This document shows, one piece after another, positions 57,401-64,000 of a stretch of 64,000 nt of DNA; the stretch's first letter is position 1; each line of letters begins with the position of its first letter. Source of the stretch: Leptasterias polaris (Eukaryota > Echinodermata > Asteroidea > Forcipulatida > Asteriidae); contig JAZGTN010000096.1 in the NCBI GenBank assembly GCA_037783415.1, positions 1,178,001 to 1,242,000 of the forward strand, given 5' to 3'. A model generated the notes under the pieces. It searched no databases and had not been told where the DNA came from. It saw only the letters and a list, made by a program, of their open reading frames with translations. The position numbers were made by a program, and so were the translations under genes.

Positions 57401-57820
57401 TAGTCTTAGAGGAAATTAAATAAACGCATAATTTCTGCTTTGAATTAGAGAAATTGTCGGTAGTTGGCAAATATGTAGAAAGTATCATCATACAGTGTTG
57501 CTGTGACATCAATAAACTGCACGTACCACATGCTCAATGTGCGGAATTCAAGCCAACTAATTAATTTACATACAAAGAATAACCATCCGGCATTATTCCA
57601 CTCTTGGACTGAACACCAGACATAGGCCTACCCCTTTCTTTGTTTGAAGACATAAACCTGGACAGGCGTGAAGACTTTTTACGATCGTACTAAATCATGG
57701 TTTTCACGTACCGGTATTTTTGACAATCAGACTTTCGTTTGCTACACCTGGGGATCAACCTGACTTGACCTGAACATCCCATAATAATACACCAGCTGCT
57801 ACTTCCATACTGTTGAGATC
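54426..57820. other. Intergenic region upstream of annexin 3
   Basis: AT-rich, no convincing gene. A cluster of ACGCGCCACGATGCGCCACG-like CG-rich motifs lies near 54667-54715, and a C-rich tract near 56488-56503. The annexin 3 promoter should be in the last part of this stretch; I could not place core elements. Confidence 0.5.
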
Positions 57821-60800
57821 ATGGACGATTATAAAGTAAGTATTACTTTGTCTCTCGAAAAACCCAAGATAAATCTATACAGTCGTCAAAAAAAAATATA
57901 TATATATATATGTACCTACCGTTATCTACGTATTTATCTATTGATTATATATATTTTTTTGCTTACTTATTTTATTTTAATTTTATTCAATTTATTATAT
58001 TTATTATTATTATTATTATTAATATTATTATTATTATTAATTTTTTTTTTGGGGGGGGGGGGGGTCTTTTGATGAATCGAACTATCCGTTTGTCCACTTT
58101 CCGATCTCGTTTGGGGCATTGGTTCCGTGAGGGAGGGGGCTACCACTCACGTCCCTGACGTAACAAGTTTAATCAACAAAAAAGTTGTCACTGGCAAAAA
58201 CGCCTTAAAACACGAAACCCTTATTTTGACTAGATTTTAAGCAGCACATTATTGTTTTTTTATCTAGGCATTTTTGTTTTGACGTACTTCACAAACGTTT
58301 CCGTTTGTACTTCTGAGTTTACACATTTTGACATAAAAACAGATGAACAGCCTAGATGAAATAAAATAGAACAACTCCCTACAAATACACCTGAGTGTAA
58401 TTGTTATCAATAGACACAATCGGCGACTGCAGTTACGTGACCCATAGTGGGTATAAAATGTAAACAAACCAAGCAAGCAAGGTGCAGCGTGAATGGAAAC
58501 GCATAGCTGCTTCCGAGCGGTCTTGCCGTAAGGTGGGAAGCAGCCATGGTTGTCCATGCTCGCTGTGCATTGTTTGCTAGATTTGTTTACATTGTATACC
58601 CACTACGGGTCACGTGACTGCAGTCGCCGATTGTGTCTGTTGTTTTTGAATTTTGTTTGTATTTTTGTAATTTGTTTCTAAAATGAACAAGACATTTTTT
58701 TAATTTATGTACACCAACAAGTAATTGCGTTTGGTGTTGTTTGTGTTCAGGGTACAATAAAAGCATCCACAGAATTCGACAAGGTGAAAGATGCAATCAT
58801 ACTGCATAAGGCGATGCAAGGTATAGGTAAGTATTGATAAACACACTACTATAGTGCACTATTCAGCTCGAGGGACTGATGGGGTCACCAGCAGAGGGCT
58901 GTATTTGAACATATGACCCTCTTATGGTTGATCAGTGGTCCGAGGGGAGATATTTTTAGTGCACTAGTGACTGAATTATGCCAGTCCAATAAGTTTTATT
59001 AAATAACTCAGTCCAAAATAATAAACAATCATAATTAATAAAAAAATATTGAAATAAAAATAACAATATAACAAGACTGGTTTTGCTGAACTGTCTTAAA
59101 GGTATTAGGATTGGCAGAGCTGACAAAATAATCACAGACAGTGTTCATGTTTTGTGTAATCAACCACATACATGAAATAACAAACCTGTGAAAATTTGAG
59201 CTCAATTGGTCATCGAGGTCACGAGAAAATAGTGAAAAGAGATCTTATGTGTTTTCTGTTTTTCAAACATCGAGTTTATTATCGCGCGCGATAAAAACTA
59301 TTGTTTTACTCATTTCTCAGAAACGATAGCATTTTAGACAGAAATATTTTAAGGAACCCTTTCTACCATTAGTTACTTTAAATCATGTAAGTTATGTGTG
59401 AATCTGTGAACATTTGTGTTTTTCGATCTTACCAATAGTATACAGGGCCTTTAATTCAACAATTAGTAAGTGAATAATACGACAATAAATCGGCGTGTCG
59501 TGGCCGAGCGGAAAAGAACAACAAGCTCTGGTGTTTCTGATTAGCAGAGTGTGGGTTCAAGTCCCGGTTGTGACACTTGTGTCCTTAGGCAAGACGGTTA
59601 ACCATTATTGCTGCATCCTTCGGATGGGACGTAAAGCCGTAGGTCCCGTGTGTTGTGTAGTGCACGTAAAGAACCAAGTGCACTTATTGTCAAGAGAAGG
59701 GGTTCGCCCCGGTGTTCCTGGTTTGATCATTTGCGCAACAGCATCTTCTAAACAATTACATGGTGCTATATGTAAAGGAATTGGTCTCATAATTCAAACA
59801 CAAAGCTCCGCATACCTTGCAGGAAAAAATTCTGAGCGCATTGATACGCCCATCGGGTGTGATAAAGCGCTATAGAACCCAGTTTTTTTAAATCAATTCA
59901 AAAGTAGACCGTGTGATTTTTATTTTTGTAATATCACTCTTTCAACCCCCCAAAACATTTTGGTGAAATGATTACATTAAAAACTAACAATGTAATAAAT
60001 AAAAATAAGACAAACTGGAAACTTAAGAGAAAATGAAGAAAAGGTGCTCGACCTCCAACATCCGGCTCGAAGTGTCAAACTGCGAACTTACGCCGACCGT
60101 GTTGTGCAAACCGTGTCGACTGCACTAACAAACCGAAGTTAGGTTATATATTAAATCGGGATAAAAGTGCTTCAAAACAGATCCTGTGCTGCATGGATTT
60201 TACGTGATGTTGTATGACGTCGCCGGGACAACGACGTTCTATCTGGGGTGGGTTTTCGTGGTCGTAACAAATAACTGTTTCGGTTGAACTTGCCATTTGT
60301 TAATCACTGGCCTTTGACCGAAACAGTTATTGGTTATACGACCGCGAAAAAGCACCCCTAGTTTCGCGTGGTTTGGTTACCGTACTATTAACAGCTTGAT
60401 CTAATTTGCATGCGTGTACGTCAATGACGACTGTCGCATTTTAATTGCATGCTCTTTATAGTCAAACCTGAAGCGGAAATTGAGGTCAAAATAGCATTTT
60501 TCACATATTTTGAATTTATTTTACAAGTGACTATTTCTAAAATTAGCTTTTTTAATTCAAACTATATTCAATTATATGAAATTAATATGGTTGGAAAGAT
60601 GTTTTAAAAGTACAATATAATGCGTCACACAAACATCCTTCGAAATTATGTGGTTTTCCTTTTACTAGGTACATGAACTAACACCGTCCGATTTTGTGGA
60701 GTAAAAAAGTGTTCTTCAAAATGGCGGACGGTGTTAGTTCAATAAGTAAAAGGAAAACCACACAATTTCGAGGCATGTTTGTGTTGATCATTATATTTCG

Positions 60801-63800
60801 ACTTTTAAAACATCTTTCCGACCATATATTCATTACGAACGCTTTCAAACGCCCTTTTATAGCCCAAATCGCCCAATCCAAGGCAACGTGTCCCTTTAAA
60901 AGATGCATTCAAATTTAAAATATCGCATTTTTCAGACGTCTGAACCAGCTGTAGGTGATGATTGGGCATTCCTTTTCATTGTTAGCATTAATATTTCAAC
61001 CTTTTCACATTATTGGCATTTATATATGTAAACTTTTCTCAAGCACCTTTTCAGAATGTTCCTGCATGTTCGATTGTCAATTTTCCTTTGCCGAGTTTTT
61101 TCAGCATAAATCATGACGTCTTAAACCCGTGTAGATAGATGCACACCTTATAGTTATAACATGGGTCACACGTGGGTAATTTCTTATGTCTGAAAACCTA
61201 AATTATTTGATTAAATTACGGGAAAATGCGTGAAATTGAAATTTCTTGTGTATCAAGCTGTTTTTTTAGTAGCTCTTTGAAAATGTGTCGGGTAGTAAAT
61301 TTTACGTCAGAAAGTTGTTTGGCAGGGTCACCCAAGAGGGTTCCTGATTTCTTCGAAAGAATAATTCATGCGAACGTTGACAGTACATTTTATCGACACG
61401 TGACGGGCTGATTCACTGAGGGAGCAGTCCCAGGAATTACACAAATGCTAGTTACTGGCACCCCATGCAAGATATATTCAAATGTTTTCTGCACATTTCC
61501 CTTTGTTTTTTTAATAAGTGACTTCTTTACAAGCCTAGCTTTTTATGGGATTATTTGAGCCTTTTTAATTTTAATTTTATTTATCATGTTTAAATTGATT
61601 ATGTGTTATTTAGTGAAAAAATAATTAAGTGTCTCCATTTAATTGTATGTGTTTATTTTCTGATTTTCTTGAAAAGTGTTTTATCTTTGCAACAGTAAGA
61701 ATAAATAAATAAATAAATACATAAATTAATAAATGGCTTGAATTTGGCCTTCATTTTCAAAAACATTCTAACTTCCCCCTGCGACGAGCGACAATAACGC
61801 GCCGATGTACATTTCCTTTGCACCCCCCCCCCCAAAAAAAATAATAATATTAAATAATAATAAATAATAAAAATCACATACGCCCCCCCCCCCCCCCCCC
61901 CCCCCCCCAAAAATGATTATAATAATTCCTGTTTACGGGCCTGGTTCAGACTTGTGTAGGTCTGTGTTTCTGTTCAAATGTGTGCATGAAGTATAAGTAT
62001 GAGTACAAATACTGTTCAGCTCCTTCCAAAAAAACTACACAACTCTGGGAACTGATCCCGCAATGCAATATTTGGAATGTTCCAGTCTATGGTTTTAATG
62101 ACTCTAACTCCCAGGAAAGTGCACATTGGAGAAAACAGTATACAATAAATAAAACGCGCCATGATTTTAATGTTACCTCCGCTCACTTTCAATATTGCAG
62201 GTACTGATGAGAAAGCTATCATTGATATCCTTGCGCACCGCTCCAATGCGCAAAGACAGCATTTACGAGCTTATTACGTCACAGCCTTCGGTCGGGTGAG
62301 TTTCTTTAACTACTAGTAATTTTCAACTCAGTTCAATACAATCGGTTGTAAAACAATCAATTATAAGCCCAAATTATCGTTCATAGACATACTGAATGAT
62401 CAAAAATAATAACATATTAACGGAGGGTATTCCTTTACCGGGGCCCATTTAAACGGTAATGGAAAACGAAAGAAACCATACGGAGTCTGTTAACAACAAC
62501 AAGCCAGAGTCTTCTGGGGATCAGCCTTGGAAGAAGTACAAAGACACAGACAAAACAAAGGGATGGGACAGAAACCAGTCAAGGAGATCTATATTAATTT
62601 TCAATTTAATATCGCGCACAAATTTATGACAAGAAAATAAAGAGCTGGAAATGTTCAGTGGAGAGAAAGCTAAGCTACGTGATTGAACAGAAAGTTGATC
62701 TTTGACTCCTCCATCAAAGGCGCTCCATGGAGGAGGATGGTGTGCTAGTTCGACGGAATCTAGCTATATGCACAGATTCAGCAGAGGTTAATTAGAATAT
62801 GATTCATAAGACGAAGATTATGAAAGTGTTTGTACCAAAATATATTAGTGTGAAGTTTGTTTTTATCAGAAACGTTTAGAGTAATATTAAAGGATGCAGT
62901 GTACTCACGCGTATGCGAGGAGGTGCGGATTCCGATGTCCCGATTTTGAGTGTCTATATTGTTGCTTGTTCAGGCCCTGACAGTGTAATAATAAATATCC
63001 CTTGCACTTTGCCACCATCGCTGAGTTCAAACAAGGGAAATTTGAACGAATCTCAGCCAATGGTAAGTCTCCATTGACCTCAGTGAGGGCGCTCAGTGTG
63101 GGCGCTCAGTGTGGGCTTGTGGTGTCATATGCCAGCATTCTATACCGGGGGGGGGGGGGGGGGGGGGGGGGTGGGGGGGGGGGGGGGGGAGAAAGAAAGT
63201 AACGAAGCTGGTACTGAACAAAAAATCATTTAAAATTACTTCGCGATTTTTTTTTTCAGTATCAGCTTCGTTATTTTCTTTCTTCCCTCGGTATAGACTG
63301 CTTGCATATGACATCACAAGCCCACACTGAGCGCCCTCACTCAGGTCAATGGAGACTTACCATTAAAAAAAAAAATCGCGAAGTAATTTTGAACGACATT
63401 TTTTGCTCAATCTTGGAAAGTTTATGGTGGACAATTACTCACAGCAATTAGTCGAGAACAACCTACTTTTAGGAATATCGTCTAATTTTTGTTAATCGAG
63501 GCAATCAGAACTAAATATACTAAGAGACCTGAACGACTAAATCCTTTTTGAGCCGTCATTATTGTCAATGTAAATTGAATGAGTGGGAAATGAACTGGAT
63601 ACTTCGTATACTTGGTAGGTTATCCTCCCAAAACTTCCGCTAGGGCCTTTGAAAAGAGACCAATTTCATAAGCTGCTTAGGCACAAAGTAGCTAAGCACA
63701 ACAAAATGTGCTTTTCCAGCCAAAGTACCGTGTCACATTAGTGACTGGTAACCTGCTTATTCTTGCTTTAAAGCAGAAAGTTGGTAAGCATTCTTTTCTG

Positions 63801-64000
63801 CTTAATACGCAGCTCTATGAACGTTATAGTAAAGGAGGTCAGAAGAGTATCGTCTATAACTGAACTCGGAACCAAACTGAACTGTTCTAATTTTCAACGT
63901 CGTATTTTCGATTTTGTTAACTATTCAAATGGTTTGTCTGTATAATTGCAGGACCTGATTGGGCATTTACAAAGTAAACTAAGTGGTAATTTTCGGAGGA
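57821..64000 (+). CDS. Annexin, gene 3 of cluster, 5' part (runs off the window)
   Basis: Visible exons: 57821-57835 (MDDYK), 58751-58826, 62201-62295 and 63952 to the edge. Exons 2 and 3 are 76 and 95 nucleotides, exactly as in annexin 1, with the same phases. The protein begins MDDYKGTIKASTEFDK, then HKAMQGIGTDEKAIIDILAH, so repeat 1 keeps the calcium loop GIGTDE, followed by RSNAQRQHLRAYYVTAFGR and DLIGHLQSKLSGNF. Repeats 2-4 must lie to the right of the window. The ATG exon ends in AAA/GTAAGT. It is head-to-head with annexin 2, 12.8 kb apart. Confidence 0.9.
57890..58064. repeat. AT-rich simple repeats and poly(G)
   Basis: (TA)n at about 57897-57911, then (TTA)n-like sequence from 57990 to 58040 and a G12 run at about 58051. 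In intron 1 of annexin 3, just after the donor. Frames across it are low complexity. Confidence 0.8.
58412..58638. mobile_element. 227-bp palindromic MITE
   Basis: AGACACAATCGGCGACTGCA and its inverse form the ends, and similarity continues through CGTGACCCNTAGTGGGTATA and AATGTAAACAAA, so each arm is at least 70 bases. The right end lies 112 bases before exon 2 of annexin 3. No coding capacity; the minus frame through it is not a gene. Confidence 0.82.
59100..59450. mobile_element. TTAA-flanked MITE, copy 3
   Basis: Flanked by TTAA at 59096-59099 and 59451-59454. The body matches copy 1 (31880-32223) in the same orientation, for example ATGTAAGTTATGTG, GAATCTGTGAACATTT and TTACTCATTTCT. The TIRs are more diverged than in copy 1. 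In intron 2 of annexin 3. Confidence 0.8.
59491..59887 (+). mobile_element. tRNA-derived SINE
   Basis: The head has an RNA polymerase III A box (TGGCCGAGCGG, 59501-59511) and B box (GGTTCAAGTCC, 59554-59564) in a tRNA-Leu/Ser-like frame. A core with GCTGCATCCTTCGGATGGGA follows. The 3' end, GATAAAGCGCTATAGAACCC with a T-run, resembles CR1/L2 LINE tails, which suggests mobilisation by those LINEs. TAAATC occurs at both ends (59486-59491, about 59888-59893), a possible target duplication. The open frame 59495-59875 is incidental. Confidence 0.82.
60244..60358. mobile_element. 115-bp palindromic MITE
   Basis: TGGGGTGGGTTTTCGTGGTCG..TAACTGTTTCGGTT pairs with the inverse AACCGAAACAGTTA-like arm ending GCGAAAAAGCACCCC. 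Arms are about 42 bases. In intron 2 of annexin 3. Confidence 0.7.
60585..60893. mobile_element. Inverted-repeat element, second copy of the 10.7-kb repeat
   Basis: ATGGTTGGAAAGATGTTTTAA..CTAACACCGTCCG (60586-60691) is the inverse of CGGACGGTGTTAG..CATCTTTCCGACCATAT (60724-60826), giving arms of about 105 bases. Right-hand sequence to 60893 matches 10731-10905. The frames on both strands here are not genes. Confidence 0.75.
61883..61908. repeat. 26-base poly(C) tract
   Basis: Preceded by a shorter C-run at about 61822-61833 and A/T-rich spacer. In intron 2 of annexin 3, about 290 bases before exon 3. The glycine-rich minus-strand frame comes from it. Confidence 0.85.
63059..63364. mobile_element. 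Foldback element with poly(G) core
   Basis: AATGGTAAGTCTCCATTGAC at the left and its inverse at the right form arms of about 80 bases including GAGGGCGCTCAGTGTGGGC. The left arm has an extra copy of CGCTCAGTGTGGG. Two G runs (63147-63171 and 63173-63189) follow the left arm; inside, GAAGAAAGTAACGAAGCTG-type sequence pairs with CAGCTTCGTTATTTTCTTTC. In intron 3 of annexin 3. Confidence 0.8.

Noticed and set aside
59501..59570. tRNA gene
   Set aside because: A and B boxes are present, but it continues into a SINE core and tail and I could not fold a clean cloverleaf.

Overview
The window is animal genomic DNA: AT-rich, intron-rich and crowded with transposons. The only conventional protein-coding genes I can support are three annexin genes. 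Spliceosomal GT/AG introns, CR1/L2-like and Jockey-like LINE remnants, a tRNA-headed SINE, TTAA-flanked MITEs and piggyBac sequence all point to a metazoan. The overall look suggests a marine invertebrate deuterostome, most likely an echinoderm; that taxonomic guess is inference and I did not test it.

Gene layout: annexin 1 (+) spans 2387-14948 with 12 coding exons and 312 residues. Annexin 2 (-) spans 45016-21032 with 12 coding exons and 332 residues. Annexin 3 (+) starts at 57821 and runs off the right edge after four visible exons. Genes 1 and 2 converge; genes 2 and 3 diverge. Exon number and intron phases match between genes 1 and 2, and the visible part of gene 3 follows the same plan, so the cluster looks like local duplication with one inversion. 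Gene 1 keeps the calcium-binding GxGTDE motif in all four repeats. Gene 2 has lost it in repeats 1 and 3, so the paralogues have probably diverged in membrane binding.

Region by region: 1-461 is the 3' end of a LINE. 2.4-15 kb is annexin 1, with a 2.2-kb long-TIR transposon and smaller TIR elements in its introns. 15-21 kb is intergenic, with degenerate satellites (GACTCGAGTC, GTCGCC, GAAAAGTGGACA and CCCATATGGG types). 21-28.8 kb holds annexin 2 exons 12 to 2. 28.8-45 kb is the 16.2-kb first intron of annexin 2, made of nested transposons: a LINE carrying a TTAA MITE and a deleted piggyBac, two foldback elements with 6-bp target duplications, a 1.6-kb CACTG-ended element, and a truncated CR1-like LINE inside a satellite. 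45-57.8 kb is the divergent intergenic region, with a composite foldback structure carrying arrays of GGCGGCCGCC (50540-51986) and a 14-copy, 79-bp satellite. 57.8-64 kb is the start of annexin 3, with palindromic MITEs and a SINE in its introns.

I found no tRNA or rRNA gene and no CRISPR array. The most unusual material is the set of palindromic, TIR-rich non-autonomous elements, several with readable target-site duplications, and a piggyBac derivative with an open frame that joins the N-terminal domain directly to the C-terminal cysteine-rich domain.
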